From positions 1,116,001-1,180,000 of the forward strand of contig JACJID010000004.1 of assembly GCA_014138725.1 (NCBI GenBank): 64,000 nt of DNA, written 5' to 3'. Source of the stretch: Kutzneria viridogrisea. Its GTDB lineage: Bacteria > Actinomycetota > Actinomycetes > Mycobacteriales > Pseudonocardiaceae. The number at the start of each line of letters is the position of its first letter. Positions within the stretch are counted from its first letter, which is position 1. The notes beneath the pieces were generated by a model that worked only from the letters and a program-made list of their open reading frames with translations, was not told the origin of the DNA and searched no databases. Positions 41,937-51,375 of the stretch are shown piece after piece. The translations under genes were made by a program, and so were the position numbers.

Positions 41937-44900
41937 ATGACCCTGCCGGTTTCGCTTCGGCGCGCGCGTGTGCTGACCCTGCTGGTCGCCGCGGCGCTGG
42001 TCCTGTCCTTCCTCCACCCCGGCCCCGCCCCGGCCGCGCAGGCCGCTGAGCAGCCGAGGGCCCAGCACAGCGTCAGCTACGACGGGTACTCCTTCCTCGT
42101 CGACGGCAAGCGGACCTACCTGTGGTCCGGCGAGTTCCACTACTACCGGCTGCCCAGCGTGGACCTGTGGCGCGACGTGCTGCAGAAGATGAAGGCTGCG
42201 GGCTTCAACGCGACCTCGCTGTACTTCGACTGGGGCTACCACTCGCCGAAGGAGGGCAGCTACGACTTCACCGGGGTGCGCGACGTGGACAAGCTGCTCG
42301 ACATCGCGGCGGAGGTCGGGCTGTACGTGATCGCACGGCCCGGGCCCTACATCAACGCGGAGGTGGACGGCGGGGGCTTCCCCACCTGGCTGAGCACCAG
42401 GCCGGGCAACACGCGCACCGCCGACCCGGCCTACCTGAGGTACTCCGACGAGTGGCAGGGGCGCATCGACCAGATCCTGGCCAGGCACCAGCTCACCGAC
42501 GGGCGCGGCACGGTGATCGCCTACCAGGTGGAGAACGAGTACTACAACGGCAAGCCCGACGGCCGCACCTACATGGCGCACCTGGAGGCCAAGGCGCGGG
42601 CCGACGGCATCAAGGTCCCGCTGACCGGCAACAACAACGGCACGTTCAACTCCGGGGACGGGGCGCTGGACGTGGACGGGGCCGACTCCTACCCGCAGGG
42701 CTTCGACTGCTCGAACCCGACGAAGTGGAACGGGGTCCCCGACATCTCCTACGACCACGTGCCGGGAAAACCGCTCTACACCGCGGAGTTCCAGGGCGGC
42801 GCGTTCGACCCGTGGGGCGGTCCCGGTTACGGCAAGTGCGCCCAGCTGATCAACGACCAGTTCGCGGACGTGTTCTACAAGCAGAACATCGCGGTGGGCG
42901 CCACCGCGCAGAGCTTCTACATGCTCTACGGCGGGACCTCCTGGGGCTGGAGCGCGATCCCGCAGAACTACACCTCCTACGACTACGGCGCGGCGATCAC
43001 CGAGTCGCGGCAGCTGGACGCCAAGTACGCGCAGGACAAGCTGATCGGCTACTTCACGCAGGCCGTCGCCCCGCTGACCAAGACCGACAAGCTGGCCGTC
43101 GCGCAGCCCGAGTCGCCGGAGATCGTGGACACCGCTCGGTCCAATCCGGACACCGGGACCCAGTTCCACGTGGTGCGGCACAAGGACTCGACCTCGACCG
43201 CGAAGACGAGCACGCACCTCGCGCTGGACCTCGGCGCCGCGGGCAGGTACCCGGTGGTGCCGCAGGACCCCAAGGCCACGATCACCCTGGACGGCCGTCA
43301 GTCGAAGATCCTCGTGGCGGGCTACGACCTCGGCGCGAGCCCGATGCGGTACTCCACCTCGGAGATCATGACCAACGCGACGATCGGCGACCGTGACGTG
43401 GCGGTGCTCTACGGCGACCGCGGCACGGTGGGCGAGACCGTGCTGCACTACGCCGCCAAGCCCACGGTGACGGTGCTCGACGGGACGGCTCAGTCCACTT
43501 GGGACGCTCAACGCGGTGATCTCCGGCTGGACTACGACCACCAGGGCCTCACCCGCGTGTTGATCACCGGCGGGGCACGACCGCTCCTGCTGCTGCTCGC
43601 CGACAAGGACAGCGCCAAGTCGTTCTGGCGACTGGACACCGCGAGCGGCCCGGTACTCGTGCGCGGCACGCACCTGCTGCGCACCGCCACCGGCGAGGGT
43701 GATCGCCTCGCGCTCACCGGGGACACCGACACCGAGGGTGGTGCCGAGGTGTTCACCGCGGCGAAGTCCCTGTCCTGGAACGGCAATCCGGTTCAGGGTC
43801 AGCGCATGCCGAGCGGCACGCTGGCGGTGACCCTGCCCACCGCGAAGCCGGTCAGCGTGCCCGCACTGGACAACTGGCGGCACCAGCAGGAGTCGCCGGA
43901 GAGCCAGCCGGGCTTCGACGACTCGAGCTGGCCGGTGGCCACCAAGACCACCACGAACAGCAAGACCACCCCGGCCAGTCTGCCGGTGCTGTTCGCCGAC
44001 GACTACGACTTCCACACCGGCAACACCTGGTACCGAGGCCGGTTCCACTCCTCCGGCAAGGAAACCGGCCTCACCCTGTCCAGCCAGAGCGGTGGACCGG
44101 CGGGCACCGTGTCGGTCTGGCTCAACGGCCGGTTCCTCGGCTCCTCAGCCGACGCCAGGCACGAGTTCGCCTTCCCTGCGGGCACGGTGCTCGGTCAGGG
44201 CGACAACGTGGTCTCGGTGCTGACCGTCAACATGGGACATGACGAGGACTACAACCCGAGTAACGGCAACAAGTCCGCACGCGGGCTGCTCGGTGCCGCG
44301 CTGACCGGCGCCCCGCTGACGCCGATCACCTGGCGCCTGCAGGGCGTCCGCGGCGGCGAGGACGGCCTGGACCCGGTGCGCGGTCCGCTCAACACCGGCG
44401 GGCTCTACGGGGAGCGCGCCGGGTGGTCGCTGCCGGGCTACCCGGACCAGTCCTGGGCCCGGGTCTCGTTGCCCGCCAACGACACGACCCCAGGCGTGTC
44501 CTGGTACCGCACGAGCACCACGCTGAACCTGCCGCAGGGCCAGGACACCTCGATCGGACTGGAGATCGCGGACAGCCCGTCCCGCCACTACCGGGCACTG
44601 TTGTTCGTCAACGGCTGGCAGCTGGGCCAGTACGTCAACGACACCGGGCCGCAGCACAGCTTTCCCGTCCCCAACGGGGTGCTGAACCCGCACGGGGCCA
44701 ACAGCATCGCCATCGCCGTGTGGAACACCGACGGCAGCACCGGCGGCCTCGGCAAGGTCCGACTGGTCAACTACGGCAGCTACGCCTCACCGCTGACGGT
44801 GGCGCTCAACCCGAGCCCCGGCTACGACGCCCGCCGCTACGCGATGCCCGAGTCCTCGGTGCGCGTGGCACTGGACACGCCGGGCACCGTGACCTCAGGG

Positions 44901-45617
44901 CAGCAGACGACGGTCACCGCGACAGTGACCGTGCCCCAAGGAAAACGGCCCATTTCCGAGGTCACGGCCGCACTGGCGCTGCCCGAGGGCTGGACGGCCG
45001 GTGCCGCGACGCCGCCGGTGGTGCACACGATCGGCAGCGGTCAGTCGGTGAAGTTCACCGTGCCGGTCAAGGTCGGTCCGGTGCGGCAGGTGAACGCCGT
45101 GTCCGCGAAGGTCCGGTACCGGGAGGGTTCGGCCGGGGACACCCGTGTCCTTGGCATGGTCCCGCCCGCGCCACCAGCGGGGGTCAACCAGGTCAGCGCC
45201 CTGCCCTGGCTGTCCGCGAGCAACGGCTGGGGCCCGATCGAGCGGGACACCAGCGTCGGTGAGGACAAACCGGGTGACGGTCGGCCGATCACCTTGCGGG
45301 GCAAGGTGTTCCAGCACGGTCTGGGCACCAACGCCCCCAGCGACGCGCAGTTCTACCTGGCAGGCCGTTGCGACCGGTTCACCGCCACGGTCGGCGTGGA
45401 CGACGAGACCAACGGCGCTGGCTCGGTGTCGTTCCGGGTCCTGGTCGACGGCCAGGTGCTCGGCACGACCCCGGTGCTGACCGGCACCTCGCCGACCGCC
45501 TCGTTCGACCTGGCGACCACCGGCGGGCAGGTGCTGGACCTGGTCGTGGACGAGGCCGGTGACGGCCCTGGCCACGATCACGGGGACTGGGCCGAGCCGG
45601 TGCTGACCTGTCACTGA
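41937..45617 (+). CDS. Secreted GH35 beta-galactosidase with C-terminal NPCBM domain
   Basis: A 1,226-residue secreted glycoside hydrolase. A signal peptide occupies residues 1-40 (cleavage near AAQAAEQP). The GH35 barrel (about 50-390) has WSGEFHYYRLP, ARPGPYINAEVDGGGFP, the acid/base Glu201 in QVENEYY and the nucleophile Glu284 in YTAEFQGG. Beta-sandwich domains follow (about 600-900), then a NEW3-like domain (about 975-1070) and an NPCBM domain (about 1085-1226; FQHGLGTNAPSDAQFYL). It should release terminal beta-galactosyl residues from polysaccharides or glycoconjugates outside the cell. A hairpin terminator follows 9 bp after the stop. Confidence 0.95.
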   Translation: MTLPVSLRRARVLTLLVAAALVLSFLHPGPAPAAQAAEQPRAQHSVSYDGYSFLVDGKRTYLWSGEFHYYRLPSVDLWRDVLQKMKAAGFNATSLYFDWGYHSPKEGSYDFTGVRDVDKLLDIAAEVGLYVIARPGPYINAEVDGGGFPTWLSTRPGNTRTADPAYLRYSDEWQGRIDQILARHQLTDGRGTVIAYQVENEYYNGKPDGRTYMAHLEAKARADGIKVPLTGNNNGTFNSGDGALDVDGADSYPQGFDCSNPTKWNGVPDISYDHVPGKPLYTAEFQGGAFDPWGGPGYGKCAQLINDQFADVFYKQNIAVGATAQSFYMLYGGTSWGWSAIPQNYTSYDYGAAITESRQLDAKYAQDKLIGYFTQAVAPLTKTDKLAVAQPESPEIVDTARSNPDTGTQFHVVRHKDSTSTAKTSTHLALDLGAAGRYPVVPQDPKATITLDGRQSKILVAGYDLGASPMRYSTSEIMTNATIGDRDVAVLYGDRGTVGETVLHYAAKPTVTVLDGTAQSTWDAQRGDLRLDYDHQGLTRVLITGGARPLLLLLADKDSAKSFWRLDTASGPVLVRGTHLLRTATGEGDRLALTGDTDTEGGAEVFTAAKSLSWNGNPVQGQRMPSGTLAVTLPTAKPVSVPALDNWRHQQESPESQPGFDDSSWPVATKTTTNSKTTPASLPVLFADDYDFHTGNTWYRGRFHSSGKETGLTLSSQSGGPAGTVSVWLNGRFLGSSADARHEFAFPAGTVLGQGDNVVSVLTVNMGHDEDYNPSNGNKSARGLLGAALTGAPLTPITWRLQGVRGGEDGLDPVRGPLNTGGLYGERAGWSLPGYPDQSWARVSLPANDTTPGVSWYRTSTTLNLPQGQDTSIGLEIADSPSRHYRALLFVNGWQLGQYVNDTGPQHSFPVPNGVLNPHGANSIAIAVWNTDGSTGGLGKVRLVNYGSYASPLTVALNPSPGYDARRYAMPESSVRVALDTPGTVTSGQQTTVTATVTVPQGKRPISEVTAALALPEGWTAGAATPPVVHTIGSGQSVKFTVPVKVGPVRQVNAVSAKVRYREGSAGDTRVLGMVPPAPPAGVNQVSALPWLSASNGWGPIERDTSVGEDKPGDGRPITLRGKVFQHGLGTNAPSDAQFYLAGRCDRFTATVGVDDETNGAGSVSFRVLVDGQVLGTTPVLTGTSPTASFDLATTGGQVLDLVVDEAGDGPGHDHGDWAEPVLTCH

Positions 45618-45626
45618 CCGAGTCGC

Positions 45627-45655
45627 GCTCCGGCAGGCCCGCCACCTGCCGGAGC
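45627..45655. terminator. Bidirectional hairpin between GH35 and HhH-GPD genes
   Basis: Perfect 11-bp inverted repeat GCTCCGGCAGG (45627-45637) with its complement at 45645-45655 and a 7-nt loop. It sits exactly between two convergent stops and can serve both strands. Confidence 0.8.
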
Positions 45656-45658
45656 AGG

Positions 45659-46234
45659 TCAGGACTTCCTCGCCGCCGCCTTGGCCGCCTTCTTGAACTC
45701 CCGGACCTCGCCCAGCGTGACGGCGTCCACGACATCGGCCACACTGCGCCGCGCCCCGTCCTCGCCGTAGGCCCCCGCGGCCTCACGCCAGCCGGCGGGC
45801 TTCGCACCCCACTGCTTGCCCAACAGGGCCAGGAAGATCCGCGCCTTCTGATCGCCGAACCCCGGCAGCGCCTTGAGCCTGCGCAGCACCTCGGCGCCGT
45901 TCGGCCTGCCCCGCTTCCAGATGGCCTCGGCCTTGCCCTCGTACTCCTCAACCAGGGCCTGGCACAGCGCCTGCAAGCGCTTGGCCATGGACCCCGGGAA
46001 CCGGTGCACCGCCGGCGGGGTCGCGCACAGGGCCGCGAACTCCTCCGGGTCGGCCGCCGCGATCCGGTGCACGTCCAGCTCGCCCATCCGGTCCGCGATG
46101 ACCTTCGGCCCCTTGAACGCCTTCTCCATCGGGATCTGCTGGTCGAGCATCATGCCCAGCAGCAGCGCAGCCGGGTCGGCCGCGAGCAGCGCGTCGGAGT
46201 CGGGGTCCTGGGCCAGGCAGAACTTGCGGGTCAT
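45659..46234 (-). CDS. HhH-GPD family protein (uncharacterised DNA-glycosylase-like)
   Basis: A 191-residue protein with a helix-hairpin-helix segment (LKALPGFGDQKARIFLALLG, about 125-145) related to 3-methyladenine/endonuclease III glycosylases. Features LLGMMLDQQIPMEKAFKGP and FPGSMAKR match an actinobacterial HhH-GPD subgroup of unknown role. The usual catalytic Asp after the hairpin is not obvious, so glycosylase activity is uncertain. ATG 46234 is chosen because the upstream extension is low-complexity Ser/Pro/Arg sequence. Confidence 0.82.
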   Translation of the reverse strand: MTRKFCLAQDPDSDALLAADPAALLLGMMLDQQIPMEKAFKGPKVIADRMGELDVHRIAAADPEEFAALCATPPAVHRFPGSMAKRLQALCQALVEEYEGKAEAIWKRGRPNGAEVLRRLKALPGFGDQKARIFLALLGKQWGAKPAGWREAAGAYGEDGARRSVADVVDAVTLGEVREFKKAAKAAARKS

Positions 46235-46334
46235 GGGGCAAGGATGCCAGGTGGGCGGCGGTGCGGCGCAGGCGCCCACCGCACCCGGACGGGCGCTGGC
46301 CGCGCCCCGGGGCGGGTGCGCCAGGTGTGCGTTC

Positions 46335-46370
46335 GCCGAGCTCGCGGACCGCGTGGCCCGCGAGCTCGGC
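46335..46370 (-). terminator. Hairpin terminator after the GDPD gene
   Basis: Perfect 13-bp inverted repeat GCCGAGCTCGCGG (46335-46347) and its complement (46358-46370), loop 10 nt, starting 10 bp past the stop of the minus-strand phosphodiesterase gene and separating it from the HhH gene. Confidence 0.75.
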
Positions 46371-46379
46371 TGAGGGCGG

Positions 46380-47522
46380 TCAGCCCTGCTGCTGGTACTC
46401 CGTGCGGGCGGTGACACCGATGTCGGCGGTGTCGGTGAAGAAGCCGTCGACCCCGGCCTTGAGGTACGCCTCGATCTCACCGAACAGGTTGCCGTAGTCG
46501 GCGGGGTTGGCCGAGGACCGGAAGTCCGCGGGCAGGAAGGTGTTCTCCGGGCGGAACGTGTAGGGGTGCACCTTCAGGCAGGCGGCGTGCGCGTCGCGGA
46601 CCAGCGAGGTGGGCTGGCCGAGGTGGTCGGTGGCGTCGCGCGGGATGACCTGGTTCTTGTCCGGGCCGATGCCCTGGGCGTAGGTGGCGACCTCGCGCAG
46701 ACCTGCGGCGGAGGTGATCTCGGCGTAACCGCGCGGGTCACCGGACTCGACGAAGTCGAAGGGCTTGCCGGTGGCCGAGGTGAGCTGGATCAGCGGCACC
46801 CGCAGCTGGCGGTGCAGCTGCTTGAGGTTGCCGACCTCGAAGGACTGCACGAACACCTTGGCGCCGGGCCGGTTGAGCCCGTTGCGGTTGAGGGCCTCGA
46901 CCAGCTTGGGCTCCAGCTCGAGCCCGGCCTTGCGGAAGTACGTGGGGTGCTTGGTCTCCGGGTAGATGCCGATGTCGCGGTGCAGTTCCCGGTCCAGCCG
47001 CCGCACCAGGTCGATGATCTCCTGGAAGGTCGGGATCTGATAGCGCCCGTTGTAGACGGTGTTGTGCTGGCGCACGGCGGGGATGCGCTCGACCGCGCGC
47101 AGGGTCTTGAGCTCGGCGAGGGTGAAGTCCTCCGCGAACCAGCCGGTGGTCGGCACGCCGTCGAGCAGCTTGGTGGTCTTGCGGGCGGCGAACTCGGGGT
47201 GCCGCGCCACGTCGGTGGTGCCGCCGATCTCCGGCTCGTGCCTGGCGACCAGCACACCGTCCTTGGTGGACACGAGGTCGGGCTCCACGTAGTCGGCGCC
47301 CATCCTGGCGGCCAGCTCGTAGGAGGCGAGGGTGTGCTCGGGCCGGTAGCCCGAGGCGCCGCGGTGGCCGATCACCAGCGGACCGCGCTGGGCCTGCTGC
47401 TCAGCGGTTGCGGCGCCGTCCTTCGCGGCACCGTCCGGCACGGCGCTCGCCGAGGGCAGCGCGGTGACAGCGGTGATCGCGAGGACCGACAGCACGATCC
47501 CGGCCATCCGGGTTCTCGTCAT
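46380..47522 (-). CDS. Secreted glycerophosphodiester phosphodiesterase
   Basis: A 380-residue GDPD-family enzyme (GlpQ type) that splits glycerophosphodiesters into glycerol-3-phosphate and an alcohol. A signal peptide (MTRTRMAGIVLSVLAITAV, ending near PSASA) precedes the TIM barrel, which begins LVIGHRGASGYRPEHTL with the catalytic HRG, ENT replaced by EHT, then EPDLVSTKDG and ARHEP (second catalytic His). FTDTADIG closes the barrel. ATG 47522 is preferred over an upstream start because it puts the signal at the N-terminus. Confidence 0.94.
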   Translation of the reverse strand: MTRTRMAGIVLSVLAITAVTALPSASAVPDGAAKDGAATAEQQAQRGPLVIGHRGASGYRPEHTLASYELAARMGADYVEPDLVSTKDGVLVARHEPEIGGTTDVARHPEFAARKTTKLLDGVPTTGWFAEDFTLAELKTLRAVERIPAVRQHNTVYNGRYQIPTFQEIIDLVRRLDRELHRDIGIYPETKHPTYFRKAGLELEPKLVEALNRNGLNRPGAKVFVQSFEVGNLKQLHRQLRVPLIQLTSATGKPFDFVESGDPRGYAEITSAAGLREVATYAQGIGPDKNQVIPRDATDHLGQPTSLVRDAHAACLKVHPYTFRPENTFLPADFRSSANPADYGNLFGEIEAYLKAGVDGFFTDTADIGVTARTEYQQQG

Positions 47523-47644
47523 GGCTCGACTCCTGGCACTCGGGGACACCGGTTGCGACCGGCCAGCGCCACACTCGTCCGGTGCCACGACGTTGAGATC
47601 AACACCTTAACAACAGCAGACCAATGGCGGGCAAAGGGTGCATG

Positions 47645-48427
47645 ATGAGCCGGAACGAGCACCCAGGGGGCGACATGGCGTACCAGCCGCCGCAGTACCA
47701 ACCACCGCAGTACCCGCAACAGCCGTACCAGCAACCCCAGTACTACCAGCAGTACCCACAGCCGCCGTTCCTCCCGCAGCCGCCGCCCCAACCGGGCGTG
47801 CCGCCAGGTGTGCTGGTCGGGGTCAGCCTGTGGCGGCTGGTGATCGTCGCCTGCGCGTTCACCGGGTTCGGCGCCGCGGTCAGCGTGCTCTCCAAGCCGA
47901 TGCTCGCGTTGAGCCAGCAGGCAAGCCTGGTCGTCGGCATCGTCTACACGGGACTGCTGTGCTACCCGCTGTTCACCGGCGGCAGGCGGCACGAACCGGT
48001 GTCCCCGTGGTGGCGCGGGGCGATGACGGTGCTCGCCCTGCTGGTGTGCGTGACCTACCTGGTGATCATCCGCGGCTCGATCGCCCCGATGTGGTCGCTG
48101 TTCGAGCACGTGCTGACCCCGCTGGCGGTGCTCGTGGACTTCCTGGCGATTGGCCGCAACCAGGCCGCCGCCAAGTGGTGGCACCCGCTCACCTGGCTGG
48201 CCTTCCCGCTGGCGTACCTGATCTTCTTCGTGGCCGCGAAGGTCAAGCTGTACGGCAGCTTCCTCAACCCGGCCAAGTCCAGCTTCCCGGGCACGGTGAT
48301 CGGGTTCATCGCCGCGCTGCTGGTGCTGGGCTACCTGCTGTACGGGTTCGGCAAGATCAAGCTCGCGGTCGCCAGGCAGCACCAGCGGTTCCGCCAGCCG
48401 CCGCCGGGTTACCCGGGGAGCTGGTGA
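47645..48427 (+). CDS. Pr6Pr-like integral membrane protein
   Basis: About 260 residues. The first 45 are a Pro/Gln/Tyr-rich cytoplasmic segment (PPQYQPPQYPQQPYQQPQYY), followed by six hydrophobic helices. The helix pattern with HVLTPLAVLVDFLAIG and WWHPLTWLAFPLAYLIFF matches the Pr6Pr membrane-protein family, whose function is unknown. Starts at 47642, 47645 and 47675 are all possible; 47645 gives 6-nt spacing from AAAGGG, while 47675 has AGGGGG very close. Confidence 0.82.
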   Translation: MSRNEHPGGDMAYQPPQYQPPQYPQQPYQQPQYYQQYPQPPFLPQPPPQPGVPPGVLVGVSLWRLVIVACAFTGFGAAVSVLSKPMLALSQQASLVVGIVYTGLLCYPLFTGGRRHEPVSPWWRGAMTVLALLVCVTYLVIIRGSIAPMWSLFEHVLTPLAVLVDFLAIGRNQAAAKWWHPLTWLAFPLAYLIFFVAAKVKLYGSFLNPAKSSFPGTVIGFIAALLVLGYLLYGFGKIKLAVARQHQRFRQPPPGYPGSW

Positions 48428-48554
48428 CCGAGCCGTTCGCCACCCGGATCAGCTGACCGCGAACGCCGCACGCTGTGGGCGAACTCCCGACCCCACACCG
48501 ATCCCGCCCGAATACGGTCGATCCCGCAGCGGACACCGATCGAAGGCGGCAGAC

Positions 48555-49151
48555 ATGACGAGTCAGTTGGCAAGCGCGCAGTCCTCCCAGGACCCGGTCT
48601 ACGAGCGGCTTCTGCGTGACCGCATCGTGTTCCTCGGTTCGGAGGTCACCGACGAGGTGGCCAACCGGCTCGTCGCGCAACTGCTGTTGCTGGCCGCGGA
48701 GGATCCGGAGCGGGACATCACCTTCTACATCAACTCCCCCGGCGGCTCGGTCAGCGCGGGCATGGCCATCTACGACACCATGCGGCTGATCAAGCCGGAC
48801 GTGTCCACCTGGGGCATGGGCTTCGTCGCCTCCATGGGCCAGTTCCTGCTCTCCTCCGGCACACCGGGCAAGCGCTACCTGCTGCCCAACACCAGGATCG
48901 TGATGCACCAGCCCTCGGCGGGCCTCCGCGGCTCGGCCACCGACATCTCCATCCAAGCCGATGTCTACAGCAAGATGAAGCGGCGCATCGCGGAGATCAC
49001 CGCCCGGCAGACCGGCCAGACCGTGCAGCGCATCACCGCCGACGCCGACCGGGACCGCTGGTTCGAGGCCGAGGAGGCGCTCGACTACGGCCTGGTCGAC
49101 CACCTGGTGGGGCAGGAGGAGGCGGCTCAGGGGCTCCAGCGCAGGCCGTAG
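48555..49151 (+). CDS. clpP: ClpP-type serine protease, solitary paralogue
   Basis: A 198-residue ClpP protease. The catalytic triad is intact: Ser93 in VASMGQFLL, His118 in VMHQPSAG and Asp167 in DADRDRW; also present are INSPGGSVSAGMAIYDTM and the handle region. It would form the proteolytic chamber fed by a Clp ATPase. Unlike housekeeping actinobacterial clpP genes, it stands alone with no second clpP, tig or clpX beside it, so it is probably an accessory paralogue. It overlaps the convergent next gene by 25 nt. Confidence 0.95.
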   Translation: MTSQLASAQSSQDPVYERLLRDRIVFLGSEVTDEVANRLVAQLLLLAAEDPERDITFYINSPGGSVSAGMAIYDTMRLIKPDVSTWGMGFVASMGQFLLSSGTPGKRYLLPNTRIVMHQPSAGLRGSATDISIQADVYSKMKRRIAEITARQTGQTVQRITADADRDRWFEAEEALDYGLVDHLVGQEEAAQGLQRRP

Positions 49152-50095
49152 GCCAGCCCGGGGGTGAGGTCGCGGAACTGCGCGTGCACCTCGCCCACGG
49201 CATCTGGCCGCACGGCTTCACCGACGACCGGGCCCGTGTCGTCCACGTCGCGCTGGAACACGCCCGCGAGCAGGTGAACCGCCTGTGGCATGGTGCCTGC
49301 GGCGAACCGGACACTGAGCTGGAACCTGTCGCACGGGTACTTGGGGACGCAGACGTAGTGCGGCTCGACCTCCCAGTGCGGCGCGGGCTTGATCCGCAGC
49401 GCGAACTCGTGTTCCTCGCCCGCGCGCAGCGGGCGAGGAAGCCTCAGGTGGAAGCCGAACCGGTCGGCGGATTCCATGTGCTTCGCCACCAGTCGCCCAC
49501 CGAAGAGCACGTCGACCCCCAGGTCCGCGGGGGAGGCCGTACCGCTGAGCGAGGCGGGCGCCGGTACGGTCATCGCGAGGTCGAGCTCGTCGAGTCCGTC
49601 CTCCGACACGTGCACCCGGCGGGCCTCGAAGGACTCGATCCGGGGAGCGCCGACCACCACGGCGGCCCGGAGGTGACGTGTGTGCCAGCGCGCGTTCACC
49701 GTACCGCCGGGCAACGCGGTGCTCGCCATTCCAGACGCCGCGGCCTCGGCGAGGGCCGTGATGCCCTGATCGATCTTCCGCCGCACCGTTCGGCTGTCGC
49801 GCTGGAATTGGCCGGACAGCCACTGGACCCGCTCGTTCAGGAACGGGCTGTCCACCTCGGGGATCAGTGACAACGCGGCCAGCACGGCGAGCCGGAGGTC
49901 CGCGGGCAGGCCATCGGCGGAGGCGGTCAACCGGCGCGCGAGCTTGTCCCGCACGACGGGAGGACTGTCCTCGGCGAGAACACCGCACAGCTCACGCAGG
50001 TTCGGCCCCACGTCGTGGACATCGATCCCGCGCAGTCCCCGGCCTTTGCGAACGACCTTCAGCTCTGCGGTCAATCCGTCCACGGTGGTCGACAT
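49127..50095 (-). CDS. Conserved actinobacterial hypothetical protein
   Basis: A 322-residue protein without signal or membrane segments. Residues 1-125 are helical (LKVVRKGRGLRGIDVHDVG; RRLTASADGLPADLRLAVL; RDSRTVRRKIDQGITALAEA, the last resembling a DNA-binding helix pair). Residues 135-322 are predicted beta-rich (ARWHTRHLRAAVVVGAPRIE; EEHEFALRIKP). I do not recognise a function. ATG 50095 is preceded by GAGGAGG. It is divergent from the HTH-ImmA/PIN operon across a 192-bp region with inverted repeats, suggesting shared control. Confidence 0.75.
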   Translation of the reverse strand: MSTTVDGLTAELKVVRKGRGLRGIDVHDVGPNLRELCGVLAEDSPPVVRDKLARRLTASADGLPADLRLAVLAALSLIPEVDSPFLNERVQWLSGQFQRDSRTVRRKIDQGITALAEAAASGMASTALPGGTVNARWHTRHLRAAVVVGAPRIESFEARRVHVSEDGLDELDLAMTVPAPASLSGTASPADLGVDVLFGGRLVAKHMESADRFGFHLRLPRPLRAGEEHEFALRIKPAPHWEVEPHYVCVPKYPCDRFQLSVRFAAGTMPQAVHLLAGVFQRDVDDTGPVVGEAVRPDAVGEVHAQFRDLTPGLAYGLRWSP

Positions 50096-50188
50096 CCAGC
50101 CTCCTCGCCACATTCGACCGGCGAAGACCCACGGGAGGAACTCCCGCGCACACCGCTGCTCAATGCGTCTGCATGCCGAAACGGTACC

Positions 50189-50228
50189 AAAGTGTCCACT
50201 TTTTGTCAATTAGACAGTACAGTGACAA
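50189..50228. promoter_or_regulatory. Inverted repeats in the divergent region before the HTH-ImmA gene
   Basis: Two adjacent inverted repeats in an unusually AT-rich patch: AAAGTG-TC-CACTTT (50189-50202) and TTGTCA (50203-50208) with TGACAA (50223-50228). They lie 60-100 bp upstream of the HTH-ImmA gene and of the opposite hypothetical gene, where an autoregulating HTH protein would bind. Confidence 0.5.
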
Positions 50229-50287
50229 ACCATGGGCAGCGCGCTGTGGAGAGCCTGCCGGACCACCGGACGTGCGATTATCGCACC

Positions 50288-51373
50288 ATGACTGGGGCCT
50301 CGGAGTGGGCGAGCGTCGGTGAGCGCGTGCGTGAAGCGCGCGTCGCCGCCAGGCTGTCCCAGGACGAACTCGGCCAACAGCTCGCACTGGACCGCACGAT
50401 GATCGCGAAGATCGAGGCGGGCAGGCGCCGCCTCGACGCCCTGGAACTGATCAAGTTGTCCACGGCCCTCGGTGTGCCCGTGGACCACTTCCTACGCGAA
50501 CCGCCACAGGTGATGTCACGTCGCGCCCGTGTCGCGGGTGACTACGTGACGGATGCGGCGCAGGACCAGTACCGCCTTGAGGCAACCCTCCAGGCGTGGC
50601 TCCGGGACGTGCGTCAGCTCATCGAACTGGACGTGCTGCAACCGCCCCCGGTGCTCAGGTACCAGGGCAAGGTCCAGGACAAGGCGGGGGCCAGGGAGGC
50701 GGCCCGCTGGCTCCGGGACCAGCTCGGCATCGGCACCGAACCGATCGGCACACTGATGGAGGTCTGCGAACGAGCGGGCCAGTTGGTGCTGGTGACCGAA
50801 CTGCCCGGAGACGGCGCCTCACTGGTCGACGGGGACGTCGCGGTGGCGGTGGTGAGCAAGAGCGGCGATCCGGGACGCCGACGGGCGACCGGCGCGCACG
50901 AACTGGGTCACCTGGTACTGGCCGACGAGTACTCGACGGACCTCGGCATCAGCACCTCGCGCGATGACCGGGAAGCCGTCATCGACGCGTTCGCGGCGGA
51001 GCTCCTGCTGCCCACGGCAGTGGTCGCGCAAGCGCACGTGACCCGAGAGAAGCTCATCCACCTGGCAGCCACCTACCGCACCTCCTGGTCGACCGCGATA
51101 CACCAAGCGGTGCACGCCGAGTGCCTCGACAGGCAGGTGGCGACCAGGTTGCGCCAGAACAACCCGACACACGCCGAGATCATGGACGCACTGGGCTGGG
51201 CGCCGCAGCCGGACCTGGAATCGGTCCGGGTGCCGCCCAGTTACGCGCGTGGGGCCATGCGCGCCTGGCGGCAGAACAAGCTCACCTGGCCACGCCTGGT
51301 CGAGATGATGCACGGCCAACTCACCGACGAGGACCTCCCGCCCGCCGAACCGGACGCGGAGGTCGAACCGTAG
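50288..51373 (+). CDS. XRE-family HTH with ImmA/IrrE metallopeptidase domain
   Basis: A 361-residue protein. The N-terminal XRE helix-turn-helix (residues 8-65: GERVREARVAARLSQDELGQ, then LDRTMIAKIEAGRRRLDAL) is followed by a zinc-peptidase-like domain with HELGHLVLADEY (HExxH near 204) and an ImmA-type continuation DAFAAELLLP. The protein is probably both a repressor and a protease or antitoxin for the PIN gene, which starts 2 nt after its stop. ATG 50288 is the first start giving the clean HTH. Confidence 0.9.
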   Translation: MTGASEWASVGERVREARVAARLSQDELGQQLALDRTMIAKIEAGRRRLDALELIKLSTALGVPVDHFLREPPQVMSRRARVAGDYVTDAAQDQYRLEATLQAWLRDVRQLIELDVLQPPPVLRYQGKVQDKAGAREAARWLRDQLGIGTEPIGTLMEVCERAGQLVLVTELPGDGASLVDGDVAVAVVSKSGDPGRRRATGAHELGHLVLADEYSTDLGISTSRDDREAVIDAFAAELLLPTAVVAQAHVTREKLIHLAATYRTSWSTAIHQAVHAECLDRQVATRLRQNNPTHAEIMDALGWAPQPDLESVRVPPSYARGAMRAWRQNKLTWPRLVEMMHGQLTDEDLPPAEPDAEVEP

Positions 51374-51375
51374 TC

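Noticed and set aside
41931-44048. 705-codon minus-strand frame opposite the GH35 gene
   Set aside because: Composition is typical of GC-rich antisense translation (Val/Gly/Arg/His), with no motif; the GH35 frame has a signal peptide and catalytic residues.
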